A stretch of DNA of 64,000 bases, from positions 12,712,562 through 12,776,561 of the forward strand of contig NC_021686.1 of the NCBI RefSeq assembly GCF_000247815.1, given 5' to 3'. The notes below the pieces were generated by a model that was not told where the DNA came from, ran no database searches, and was given only the letters and a program-made list of their open reading frames with translations. The stretch comes from Ficedula albicollis. Lineage: Eukaryota; Chordata; Aves; Passeriformes; Muscicapidae. Position 1 is the stretch's first letter, and each line of letters opens with the position of its first letter. The position numbers and the translations under genes are program-made. Positions 37,181 through 48,915 of this stretch are shown piece by piece.

Positions 37181-40100
37181 ATGAACCAGTCTGTAAAAGT
37201 GTGTTTAATTCTGCAATAAAGTGTTTCTGCTTTATGGAGGAAGCCTGCATTGCTGTGCTCTTTCACCCCATCCTAGCCTTGCAGCGACAGCCTTGAGCTG
37301 TACATGCAGCCACCCTCACACAGCCCCAGCTGGAGCCTGGGTGGTGCTCCCAGAACTGCCTGCACCACAGGCTGTGCTGTGCAGCCTCCCCTGTGCTTGC
37401 ACTGGGTGTTCTGGGACCATCTCTTGCCATTCCCCCTGCTGGGACAAATGCACAGTGGCCAGGGACAGACTGAGGTCTGCCAGACCTTTAGTGCAGCTGG
37501 CCAGTGGCTCCTGGCATCCCCACACAAGGGCCAGGGCAGAGGTCAGGGCAGCCAGGTCAATCCTGCAGCCAGGCTGTCAAACTGCCCAGGAAGCCAGTTC
37601 TGGGGTAAGGATGGGATAAAGGACAGAGCTTTGGGAGGAGATGGGTTTGCACCCACACTTGCAAAAGTGACCCAAGCCTGCAAGCCTTGTCTCAGGGAGG
37701 AGGGGACCACTCAGGGGCTCTCAGGGACAGACTGCGGCCCTCTGCAGTCACAGGGACAGCCTGCTGCTGGTCACTGCCTTCTCAGGAGGTGGAAGCAATG
37801 TGTGGATTTAATGGTCTGAGTCTGAATCTAGTTAGAAAACACCCCAAAACCTTCTCTTTGCATACATCCTTCCACAGTGATGCCTGCACTCCTTGGCAGA
37901 AACTTCAGCCTGCTCCTGGAGCACCACAAACCTGTGCCAGCATATCTTTCCATGGAAGAAAGCAGCCTTACAGCATCACCATGTCCCAGAGGGATGTCAC
38001 TGTTAGCACTCACTGCATGTGGAGCACCAAAGTTACTCTGTGTGTGAAACCAGGAGGCCTGAAGAGAGGACACTGAAGTGCAAGGGACAAGAGGAAAGGT
38101 CCCAATGGATGGAGGATGCCACAGTGTCCACAAGGAGCCACTCCAGAGCTCAGACAACAGGAAGGTCAGCGCACATGTCCTCATGGCCCAAAGACTTTTT
38201 AACTCTTCTCTCCAGCTGAGTGGCAGGCAAGAAGTAACCTCAGTGATTGCATTTCTTTGTATGACCCCATCTAAAACTTTCTGCATCAGATAAACAACTC
38301 CCAAGGGTCAATTAACATGTCTTGAGATGATTAGAGTCTGACACTGATGAAACCCAGCAGTAATTAGCAAATTAAAAAAAAAAACAACCCTTTTGATTAG
38401 TACTCAGCATAATTCCCTCCAATTATTCAAAGTTCATGACTACAGGGGGTGGAATATCTCCAGGAATATTTATTTATATCCCTATTTTTTTCCAATCAAC
38501 TTTGTGAATCTAGTTAATCATCAGCACTTGAACTTGTTAACTTGGAGAGTTTCAGAGCTGTCACTCTGTCTGATTGCTGGAGACAGCCCGGGGAAGAGTT
38601 TGGGGAGCACAGAGAATCCAAATACCTGTCTCAGGCAAAGAAAAAAAAAAAAACCAAGAAGAAAGAAAAAACTCCAACTGAGTGCAGCAGCAGAGAAAAT
38701 AAAAATACTGTGTTTTCCCTCTCTTTGTTTTGAGTCACAGCTTGGTGCTGGCATGTTTTGCATTAGCCTGTCAGACGGTGCTTCGCACAGGCAATGCATT
38801 TCCTTCTGCACATGGACAAAATCCTCTGCAAAGGGATGCTCCTGCCTGCAAAGCCCAAATATCTAGGCAGGAGCAGCCAAGCTTCCCTGAAAATGTGCTC
38901 CATGGTAATGCAGGCAAAGAATGGCCTTAAGCTATGAAGCTCCTTGTCTGCAGGTGCAGTGAATCAGCTCCCAGCCAGCCCCTGCTGCGGCTGGGGCAGG
39001 GCTGACCTGCCCACCATTCACGGGAAGGGCAAGCCACAAAAAAGCTAGAATTGCTCTGGAAGTCGCTGTTGCCTGCAGGGAAGCTTTGCTAAAGCATTTC
39101 ATGCCTGTCTTCAGATGGTATGAGAACAGTTTTCCATCCCTAAATCCTCCCACATCCTTTCCAGTGGGAGGGAAGGGGTTGGGAACCATGAAACCACTCC
39201 TTCACTATCCCTGCCCAAAGGGACCAGGGCTCCTGGCTGAATGTGGGACTGCTGTCAGAGGGGGATGTGTGATCCACCCCACAGCCCCATCTGCTCCAGA
39301 GCTGTGCTGTGTCCCTGCTCTCAGAGATAGGAGATGCTCAGGTCAGGATGCTCTCCAGCCCCACGCGGAGAGGCAGATGAAGAGGGAAGTGGAGATGCCA
39401 GCACTTCAAAGCATCACAGTGGTCAGAGCACCACGAGGCCTTATTGGGGAACTGCTCCAGTGGAGTCAGATAAAAGCTACACTTTGCAGAGAGGACAGGC
39501 ACTCTCTCATCTCCTGGCACAGGCTCTCAGGATCCCCATCTCTGCTGGCCCTTGCCTCCCACCCGCCACAGAGTTTGGGCAGACACACTGCCCACCCTGG
39601 TGGCCTGCAGGGACTGCCCTTATTGATCTAAATGGGCATGGGGAAGTGGCCACATAGAAAGTGGCTTGTCAGGCTCTGAGCTGCAACTCCTCCACCCTCT
39701 GCTTCATTAAAAACTTCTTCCCTGCCTGACTGAGCCCTGAGGGATGGAGAAGGCTAGTCCTAGATAGGAAGACATACACTTAAACCTTTCAAAGCCATTT
39801 TTCATTGGACTTTTCTATATTCATCACTGAAGACTAACAGAGATTTTCTCTCTAGTTTAGATGATTTTTTTTTTAATTTAATCCTATCCAGAGAGAGCCC
39901 TCTAGGGAGCTCCTAACCCTGCTTTAATAACATGCTCATTAGCGAGGTTATTCAGGGAGTGGTTTCTATTTGACACTCCAGCATCTTTCCAATTAATGTT
40001 GCTTTAAAACAAGCAAACCTTAAAAAAGAGAGAATATCAAACAGCTCAGAGTCAGCACTGCAGGAAGCCAGCAATTTCCTCTGGATTTTCATCTCCCTCC

Positions 40101-42355
40101 TCTCCAAAACTTGGTTCTTTAGTTGCAGCCATTTGATGAGACAGAAGTAAACTAAAATACTACAATGCCCTGCCATCTCCATAGCTCAGGAATGTCAAAA
40201 CAGAAGCCACAACACCAAGTGGGACAATAAGGGTGGTTTTGTTCAGCTGGATTAGGTCCAGCAGGATGCATTCTCTGGGCCATGCAAATGCAAGGTTGAA
40301 CCAATGCGCACAGGCACTCCCATAGGCCAAGGGACAGCAGGGTGACATTTCCTGCTGTCTCTGCAACTGGAAATCCCTCCATCAGCTCAACATCTCCCAG
40401 CACAGGAGATCTTTCCCAGGTCCCTCACTTGAGGCTCCCAAAGGGAGGTCACTGCCCCAGTGACCAGTGCTCCTGGAAGGTGGGACCAGCATCCCCACAC
40501 TGGGATGGGGGGGATGTGTGACCCCAACCCACAGCTCCAGCTGCTCTGGGTGCTGCAGGAGGTGAAACACTGCACTATCAGGACATGAGCTATTGAAAAC
40601 CATTTCCAAACATGCTCAATTTGCCCAAGATAAGCAGGACTGAAGCACTTCCTCCACTGCCCACCACTTCCCCTGCTGCAGTAGCAGGACCTATTAATTT
40701 CATTTTAGGTGGAGGAAATTGAAATCTGGGTTGGAAGCGTGGAAAGCAGAGGCACAGAAGGTACACAGCCACTGGCAAGTCAGCAGCTACAAAGAGAGCA
40801 AAACAGGGACAAATTCTGCACTGTTGGAGGGCCAGCACCAGTCCAGTGGCCAAAGAGAACTGCAGCAATTTGTACCCAGCTGAGCTTGGCCCCAGGGGGC
40901 TGAGAGCCAGGGATGAAATCAAAGTGGTGAAACAGCAAGAGGAAAAAGTGTTCAGAGCCTGTGAGTTCCTAGAGCTGGTAGCAATACCAAGACTTGTCAC
41001 CCTTGGTGTTGTCCTCATTCCCCACAGCTTGGACTGAAGGAAGTGCATAACTGTGTTGCCTACCTCAGCTCCCCTTGCTGCCTGTGATGCAGGGAATGTT
41101 ACCTGGTTGTGGGAACAGATAAACTCTGAGTAAGTGCTGGCATCCTCCCCTATCTATTATCACAAGTCCCCCTCAGGCTCTTATCTTTGCCTTCCTCAGT
41201 CTTAGACAGAATTTTGGCTCTTTCCTTGTTAATTAAATGACAGCTGTCTGCAGCCAGAGATTGAATTATACCTGCCTAAAGCGATCAGCAGTGATTGGAA
41301 TTGTCGTATCATTTTGATTGCAAAGATTCCCACATAAGTCAAAACAAGCAGGGAGTGCAGGCATATGCTGAGAGCTCTCACGAGGCTGAGACAACTTCCT
41401 TTCTGCTCACACACATCTGAGGCCTGTCCCAAGCTCTTCTCTGCAAGAGTTTAAGAGCAAGGCTGAGCAGAGTGCTTTTTTTCCCCTTGGGCTGCAGCTC
41501 CTTGCAATGGTTTGCAGTGGGAGCAGATGATGCTGCTGCTGGCCAGAGCTGTTTGTGGGACCCAAGGTAGTGCTAGAGATGAGGCACAGCCCACGTACAT
41601 CCTGCTCTGCTGGTTCAGGATTATTTCTTCACATCAGGCTTGCAGTAGCTGATGTTTCTCTGGCTTGTCTTACAGCTGTGGTGGAAGAAGAAAAGCCAAT
41701 GAAAGGGATATAACTGAAATAGGGCAACTTAGAAGCAGACACATAAAGATGAAAGAGCACAGATCAGTGAGGCTGTATGGAAGCTCTCCCCAGAAAACCT
41801 TGTGCCAGGATTTCCCCAGGGATTGTCCACTCCTCTCTGTACTGCACTGCAGTGCAAACACCAGCTCTCCTCTACAGTTCTTCTCTATTCCCCCATAAAG
41901 TCTTTTCCATACACACCACAAATGGGACACCCAAGACTTCCCAGCACATCAGGAAAAGTCTGTCCCAGAGCTCATGGGAGGCTGTGATGGCACAGCTACA
42001 TTGGGAGTGCTGGAAGAGGACTTGTGAGTAGCTTGGGGAGAGGAGGGTCAGGCATCAATTAACCCCTGATCCCCTCCTTCCATCAGCTCTCACATTGAAC
42101 CTGGCACATGTAAAATGTTTTTAGTAAATATCAAACCAGCCAGGAAATGGACAATCCAAGAATTCAAAACTGTTGGTGAAATCAGGCTGAATTTGGGAAA
42201 ACTGCAATGAAAATCCCTGGGGGAAGAAGGAAGACGAAAGATGTTGCCCTCTATAAATGTAATTTCTAACTGTGGTTTCAAAGGACAATTTTCTTTAAGA
42301 TCAGACCTCATTTTTAAAGTGAAGCAGGGAGAAGGCAGGAAAAGTGTGTGTCAGG
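37181..42355. other. Non-coding stretch, no gene seen
   Basis: Mixed unique sequence. An A-rich low-complexity patch lies at 38637-38672. A possible regulatory block at 39890-40030 contains CTTTAATAACATGCTC, ATTAGCGAGG and TTCCAATTAATG. Frames of 130-180 codons (for example 37304-37819 and 39086-39631) overlap one another on both strands and lack domains. Confidence 0.45.
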
Positions 42356-42675
42356 TCAAATAACCTAAAGCAAAATATTCCAATTCAGGTCTAGCGAGAC
42401 AGCTGGGGTCCCCAGCTGAAAGACAAAGCAGGGGGAAACTGAACCAAATATTTTCCCCCTGATTTATTGGATCAGATATCAGCCAAAAGCCCTCTGACTT
42501 CAAATAACCTAAAGCAAAATATTCCAATTCAGGTCTAGCGAGACAGCTGGGGTCCCCAGCTGAAAGACAAAGCAGGGGGAAACTGAACCAAATATTTTCC
42601 CCCTGATTTATTGGATCAGATACCAGCCAAAATGATTTATTGGATCAGATATCAGCCAAAAGCCCTCTGACTTGC
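42356..42675 (+). repeat. Tandem repeat, 144-bp unit, ~2.2 copies
   Basis: Copy 1 spans 42356-42499, and copy 2 starts at 42500 with the same TCAAATAACCTAAAGC. Copy 2 is followed by a third, partial copy of its last ~40 bp (TGATTTATTGGATCAGATA…), ending at about 42675. The copies are almost identical (GATATCAGCC against GATACCAGCC). Confidence 0.93.
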
Positions 42676-45012
42676 CAGCTCTGCTCTCCAGCCCAGGGCT
42701 GTGGCAGGGGCACCCAGTGGGGCAGGACAGTGCTGGGGGAACATCTCCCTGCTGCTCAGTCCCGCTCAGGAATTGCGGTGCCCCTTTCTGCTGCTGCACA
42801 AACAGCCGTGCCGTCATCCCGCCGATGGGGAGGGAGCAGGAGCTCCCGGGAAGGGCACACAGGTCACCCAGGACTGTGTCCTCCCTGTGCCAAACCCCAG
42901 GCACTCTGTCCCCAGGCATGCAAAGGTGCGCCGGGGAACACAAGAGCTGCAGGAGAAGGGGTGAACAGATTTGTGTCCTCGGGAAGCACATCTTAAGCAT
43001 TTTAAGTACTGAAAACTCACATTTTTTTGGAGGTCTGGAATAGATTCTTCAATGTATTGGTTTGGAGCAATAATGACATCCAGTGGCTGGTTAGCTTAGC
43101 TCTCAAGGGGAATTGTGCAAGAGCAGCCCCCATCCTGTTGCTGCTCAGGGGTGTTAGAGAGGGACAGGCTGGAGCAGACGGGGCTGTTTCAGGTCACCCC
43201 ACGCTCCTCTTGCACCTAGAAGGAGCAGCACTAGGATGAGCACTCCAGCAGCTAAAGAACCTGCTCCCAGGACATGCTCCTGCTGCATCCCCCCCAGCAA
43301 GCCCCTGCTTCTTTTGAAGGGAAGTCTCTTGGTTTCAGGAGAGAGCAGAACGAGAACCGAGAACCCCAGGCTTGCTGGAGAAGCACGTAGGGTGAGCACC
43401 AAGCATGGGGACTGAGTGCTGACATGGTTTGTAGAATTGAGTGACAAGAGCTGAGACATCTGAGGCCAAGCTGAGCAATTTCCATGCCCAGGGATAGCAG
43501 TGAACCCTGAAACACCAGGACACCACAACAGGTTACATGGGCCAGAGGAGGCCAACACACAGTAACTGCATTGGATGTCACGGTGCCCACGCCAAGGGTG
43601 ACACTGAGAGGGGTTCCCCAGGGACCATGGTGAAGGGGACAAGGCCTGGGACACATCACAGCCTCTGCATAGGAGAAACACTTTTGTCAGCATGGTGGGC
43701 AGGAGCACATCTCCTTGGTGCCAGGCAGATGGTCTGCAGTCAGGGTCCCCTCCCAGCCCTGCTGTCCCTCCTGCAGTCCCCGCCAGGCTGCGTGTGCGGC
43801 ATTTGCAGAAGCAGTGGCTGGAGAGCCTCCTGGCAGACCTCCTCCTGCAAGGTCAGGCTCCCAAGCAGGAACAAAGCCAACCTGAAAAAACCAAGCAGCA
43901 TCTCAGAGCCTTCGGCAAGATGCAGAGTTGTGTCCCTGTTGCCCAAACCAGGGACTGGGACAGCACAATCTGGGGATCTGAGGCATCAAATATTAGCGGA
44001 TTTACATGGGATTAAATGAGACTCACCACCTGGGGGGTGGCTTCATCACATCCCCCAATGACAGCAAAGGCAGGAGAATGATTTATTTGAAGCCAGAGCC
44101 CAGCCATTGGGTTTTTAAGGTCTCTGAATGCTTCCCTTGCAGAAAGCCAGGTTGGCAAAGCCTGTCAGGAATGGTTTCTCTGCTCATCCCTGCCAATGAT
44201 TAGTGGGTCAGGCAGAAGTTTCACTCTGGAGCCGATGGCTTTACATGCATGGATGTTCCCAGCTCCCCTCAAGGCTGCAGCAGCAAACACAGCTCAGCTC
44301 ACGTGCGCCTGCCCAGACCCCAACCAAGGCACTGAGACGTGAAGGATGCAGTTATGCAAGCGCAGAGTGAGCTCCAATGCCTCTGCCCCTGCAGCTCAAA
44401 TGGGCTGAGCTGGCAGAGGGGCTGGCACAGCATCCCCCCACATCCCTGCCAGGGCTGACAGGATGGCTGGGATCAATGCAGGTGCAGGCCATGGCCATGG
44501 CACAGTCCCAGGAGCCTCTCACCCCTTGACAGCAGCCCTAAAGCTCTCCCTCACGTCTGCTAAGAGTGTGAGGTTTGCCCCACATCTGCTTCTCATCTGT
44601 AATCTCAGGGAGAGCCACCTTTGTCCTGGATGAGCAGGTGGAGCCATTCAGCTCTGAGGAAACTGGGAGAATGCTAAAGTCAATTAAGCCAGGATACTAA
44701 CTGCAGAAGGTCAACAGGGATCTCTCACCACCCTGGAAGACGTGCCAAGACCCATGAACAATCAGGGATACAGAAGATGAGTTGATTTGGGGAATCATCT
44801 CTTCACAAAGCCACTTTTACAGCAAGGCCATCACCTTATAGAATGATCTGTAGGTTTCTCAAGCAAGGAGCAGAAGAAAGAGATCATTGCACAAATGCAG
44901 GAAAACTCCTCAAATGTTTGGTAGGGATTTTTTCTGAGGGAGACACGAGGGACAGCCAGCCTTTGGGAGAGAAGGGAAACAGAACACAGGTCTGGCTTCC
45001 CTGTTTCCATTT
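42676..45012. other. Non-coding stretch, no gene seen
   Basis: Medium-GC unique sequence. Overlapping frames at 43154-43708 (minus, 184 codons) and 43537-44019 (plus, 160 codons) occupy the same DNA in antisense and have no domain, so neither is called. Confidence 0.5.
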
Positions 45013-45143
45013 CAGAATCATAGAAATGATGGAGCTGGAAAGAACTCACAAGGATCATCGAGCCCAGCTCCTAAGGGAATAGCCCACACAGGGATCAAAC
45101 CCATAACCTTGGTGTTATTAGCACCATGCTCTGACCATTGGAG
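45013..45143 (-). mobile_element. tRNA-Ile-derived SINE with CR1-like tail (TguSINE1-like)
   Basis: Read on the minus strand, the element starts near 45143 with a tRNA-Ile-like head. It has an A-box-like TGGTCAGAGCATGG, an anticodon-region word TGCTAATAACACC matching tRNA-Ile(AAU), and a B-box-like GGTTATGGGTTTGATCCC. It ends near 45013 with a CR1-type tail (GATGATCCTTGTGAGTTC… and …TTTCTATGATTCTG). A tRNA-Ile head fused to a CR1 3' end is the design of the SINE described in passerines and mobilised by CR1 machinery. Several substitutions show it is old and inactive. It also supports a passerine origin for the window. Confidence 0.8.
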
Positions 45144-45962
45144 ATCATTTCATTGCTGTTGCTCATTTCTGGTCTGGGGTGAAAGGAAAAAAGGGGAAAG
45201 AAATGGAAAAGAAGGGTGAAAAGGGGAAAAATAAAGAACAGAAAGAAAAAGGAAAGGGAAAGGGTAAAAGAAAAAAAAAGAGAAGCTATTCCAAACCCAA
45301 AGGACCCTTCCAGGCCAACATTTGATAGGTTTTCTCTTGTTATATTAGCACTAGACAATCAAACTGTTCAGCACAAGGTTATTTCCCTCAAGGATAAGGC
45401 AGTGACCTGGTGAATGCTTAAGAAGATCTAACAGACATGTTATTGTGTTCCTGAAGGCTGAGGGATCACCAACAGCTCATGCTGGTCTCTAATGGCCTCG
45501 TGCTGCTGGGTGTGATGGGTTTGCTGTGAGACAAACTGGATTTCTCAGCTGAGGGAAGCCATCCCCAGCTCTGCCTTTTGTCCCAGGGAGGAAGGGATCC
45601 CATTCCCTGGCCAGCCCCAGACATGTGGCAGGTCTGACCGGGTTTCAGTTATGTAAATGGATTTTTTTTCTCTTGCAGCTCATGGCCACAAGGTAAAGTT
45701 GTCAGTCACTAATTAAACAAAATCATGTATTTCCTTCCTTTAGGCAGGGCTCCTTACACCCTTATATCTTAGCCTGAATATCCCCTACTTTCCTCTACAG
45801 ATTAGATTTCCTTAATCTTTTGTCTTGTAACTCCTTCCTGCAAATTTCCATGCTGGTCCCTTATTGACATTCCTCAGTCTGGAATTCCTCTGTGGCATCC
45901 CCTGTGCTGGACAATGCAAATACACAAAACCTCCAAGTGGTACACCACCTGCCACAGGATCT
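45144..45962. other. Purine-rich patch, then non-coding DNA
   Basis: 45180-45286 is an almost pure A/G low-complexity stretch (GGGGAAAG, GAAAAGAAGG words). The remainder to 45962 is unique, with TAATTAAAC-type words and no gene. Confidence 0.6.
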
Positions 45963-46237
45963 TTCTCTTCTCTTCTCTTCTCTTCTCTTCTCTTCTCTTC
46001 TCTTCTCTTCTCTTCTCTTCTCTTCTCTTCTCTTCTCTTCTCTTCTCTTCTCTTCTCTTCTCTTCTCTTCTCTTCTCTTCTCTTCTCTTCTCTTCTCTTC
46101 TCTTCTCTTCTCTTCTCTTCTCTTCTCTTCTCTTCTCTTCTCTTCTCTTCTCTTCTCTTCTCTTCTCTTCTCTTCTCTTCTCTTCTCTTCTCTTCTCTTC
46201 TCTTCTCTTCTCCTCCCCTCTCCTCTCCTCTCCTCTC
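45963..46237. repeat. Pentanucleotide microsatellite (TTCTC)n
   Basis: About 250 bp (45963-46210, roughly 50 copies) of perfect TTCTC pentamer (GAGAA on minus), then a degenerate TCCTC-type tail to about 46237. Perfect over this length, so probably highly variable between individuals. The long Ser/Leu/Phe and Arg/Glu/Lys frames across it are artefacts. Confidence 0.97.
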
Positions 46238-46959
46238 TCATACCTCAATTCCTTTGAGTGCTCTGATTTCAACCCACACTCACCATTTCTGTCATACTCC
46301 CTCTCATTACATCTCATTTTAGGCCTCTAGTTGACTAGGATCAAGTCCTATTACAAGGATGAGAAATGTCCATGCAGTTAAAGCTCTGGGGCTCAGAGAC
46401 AGGGATTTAACTCCCCTCCCTGACACATTCTGTTTGTACAGTAAGGTGCTTGGATATGACAGCAGTGAGACCCATAGAAAATCCCTCTGAGGCTTATTTA
46501 TGGAGGATGGTAAAGTTCATTTGAACATCCAGTCCCTACAGGTGCAGAGTTGCTCAGTCTCACTTTTCCCAGTCCATGTGACTCTTCTGTGGAGTTTAGA
46601 AACATCAATATCTCCCCAGCCTAGCACTGCTCTGTTGCTAGCATAAATCCCAGCTCCCCCGTGCTGCAGCAAGCCCTTTAGAGCTCTTTTAAATGACATT
46701 ACCTTTTCTTTGTATATTTTTGATCCAAAGCACAGGAGAAAGCTAACAGAAGGAAATCAGCATTTTAACTTGGTGATGTGGCATTTCATAAGCAAGTCAG
46801 CTTATACATGGGTTTGGATGATACAAAAATTGGCTAGTGGGAAGAATATTTACAGGAGTCTTTTCCCAGCTTTGGAATTAGAGAAAATAATCCTACTAAA
46901 TTAAACAAAAGTGATAATAATATAAGAGAGTGTTTCTTAAACACAACAGCATCCTTCCT
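46238..46959. other. Non-coding stretch, no gene seen
   Basis: AT-moderate unique sequence, short frames only. Confidence 0.5.
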
Positions 46960-47400
46960 TGCCAGCAACATAGAACTCAATGTTTTCAACACATGTATAA
47001 TGCATTTTTAATGTAAACTGTGTGAGGCAAAATTCCAGCATAGGATGTGAAATAGAAAGAGAAATTGTTCAGGAAGTGAGCTGGGGAAATTGCTAACGTT
47101 GCACACAGAATGAAACTTTCTCTAAATCCTAAGCTCTGTCTACGGGGCATTACAGCATCAATACCATTATCGCTGCACACCATGGGCCGCTTATTGCTTT
47201 TAATTATGTTAGCAAAATAAAGGATCCTTTCTGGCCGGACTGGATGGACAATGTTAAGCCATGCTGGCAAAGCTGGATAAACCTCATTAAGGAGAATTTG
47301 GCACAGGGAGAGATAAGGCTGCACGCTCACCGAGTTGAGGATACTTCAAAGGGGAAAACGGCTTTTGATAATGGATTTCTTGGGAGTCACAACATGACTG
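46960..47400. promoter_or_regulatory. Enhancer-like conserved-element candidate
   Basis: Unique block with TAATGCATTTTTAATG, CATTATCGCTGCAC, GCTTTTAATTATG and AAACCTCATTAAGGAG, and scattered retained CpGs (AACGTTGCAC and CTACGGGGC). It has no coding frame and no recognised repeat. Texture resembles developmental non-coding elements. Confidence 0.35.
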
Positions 47401-48779
47401 GGCACCTTACTCATCCTGCAGCCAACTGCTGCAGAGGAGGGGAGGTCTCCCTGGGGAAGGGCCCTCTGCTTGCCTTGCCACCTCCACAGCCACTTGAGGT
47501 AATGGTGCTGCACCACAACCAAACTGTGGGGTGACAAGGCTCTGCCCTGTTGTTTTAGTGCCCCTGAAATCAGCAGTGAGGGGACCGTGGCCCCAGGCAT
47601 GCACAAAATGGGATGGCAGATCCCTGCAGATCTGCTGCATCCAGTGGCTCCCAGACTGTATGGACAGCTGGGCTGCTCCTCTGCTCGCTCCATTTTGTTT
47701 GCATGGAAGACACAGCGAGGGTGAAGGAGCAGGGTTATTATGCATGCAGGCAAGAGTGATTGGGGAGGGATGGCAAGGACACTTTGGGGACAAAGTTAGA
47801 ATTCAAAATGATTTAGACAAGTTGGATGAAACGGCCCCAAACGCTGAGGTGAAATGCAAATGGGGACAACAGTCAGGCACTGCATTTCAGCAGGAGGCAC
47901 AAACTGCTCACATGCAGGGTGGGAATGAACAGAGGCATGGCTTTTCTTCCAGAAAGGAGTTGGGATAATGGCAGTTACAGGGTAATGGTCTCTCCTGCAG
48001 CTCCAAATGAGGAATGGCTCCTTTCCTTGCATAGCTTAACAAGCAGCAGAGAAGAGATGTTAACCTTGTCTCCCTCTCAGCTTAACTATTCAGTCCTTAA
48101 GGCCTTTAAAAGATAACCTTCTGAGGAAAGGAACAGTCTGTCCTGCACAGCTGCAGCACACAGGACAAGATGACACAGGTTTAAATTGCAGTGAGAGCAA
48201 ATCAGGTTAGACACGGAGGATGTTCACAGGGTCTGGAGTAGATAACTTTGGGATGCTGGGGAGGCTCCATGTCGAGAGCTGTAAACTTTTCTTTCCTGTT
48301 AGTCTACAGGTCTTTTCTCCCTTCTGTGATATCTAAAATGCTATCTGTGTGGCAAAGGAATTTGAGAATCTTACCTATCCCTTGAGGAGAGGAGCTTGTC
48401 TGGGTTCCCCTGAAGCATTTTCCCTAGAACAAGGGAGGCAAGGCTAGCTCATCATCCTATGTACTAACACTGCCCTGAATATTGGGAAAAGATAGAAGTG
48501 ATGCTATTTTTGAAGGCAATATTGAATATAAATAGACATGGCAAGGTGCCAGCTTCAAAACAGAACTGTTTCCAATAGAGCTGGGCGAGGCACTCAAAGA
48601 GTCTTTTGAAAAATCCATTAAGGCTCCATCAAAACAAGGAGCTTTTCAGGATGACAGACACATAGGTGCCTCCTTCAGCTCATCCACTGAAACAGAAAAA
48701 TCAGGCATGTTTTCTCCTTATTTCCTTTCATTCAGACTCAGCCCCTTCAGAGGAAAAAAAAAGTAAATTGAAGTTTCTG
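47401..48779. other. Non-coding stretch, no gene seen
   Basis: Mixed unique sequence; overlapping antisense frames of 128-145 codons at 47.35-47.97 kb show no domain. Confidence 0.45.
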
Positions 48780-48915
48780 TTGCAGAGAAGAAGGCAGCAC
48801 CATTTCAAGTTTTAACAGATCTTCAATTGATCAGGCTTAAATCAGATTTTAAATTGGCTGTGCGCGGCCTTCAGTCGAGCTCTCGGCTCCGCTGCACTGC
48901 TGCTGACATGGAAAG
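48780..48915. promoter_or_regulatory. Small CpG cluster beside AT-rich motifs
   Basis: TTCAATTGATCAGGC and TTTTAAATTGGC are followed at once by GTGCGCGGCC, CAGTCGAGCTCTCGG and CTCCGCTGC, five CpGs in about 40 bp within CpG-poor DNA. It may be a regulatory element; it is too small for a CpG island. Confidence 0.25.

Noticed and set aside
43154..44019. Overlapping 184-codon minus and 160-codon plus frames
   Set aside because: They lie antisense to each other in GC-moderate DNA with no domain or codon pattern.
45864..46330. Frames of 121-152 codons (Ser/Leu/Phe-rich plus, Arg/Glu/Lys-rich minus)
   Set aside because: They are produced by the TTCTC pentamer array.
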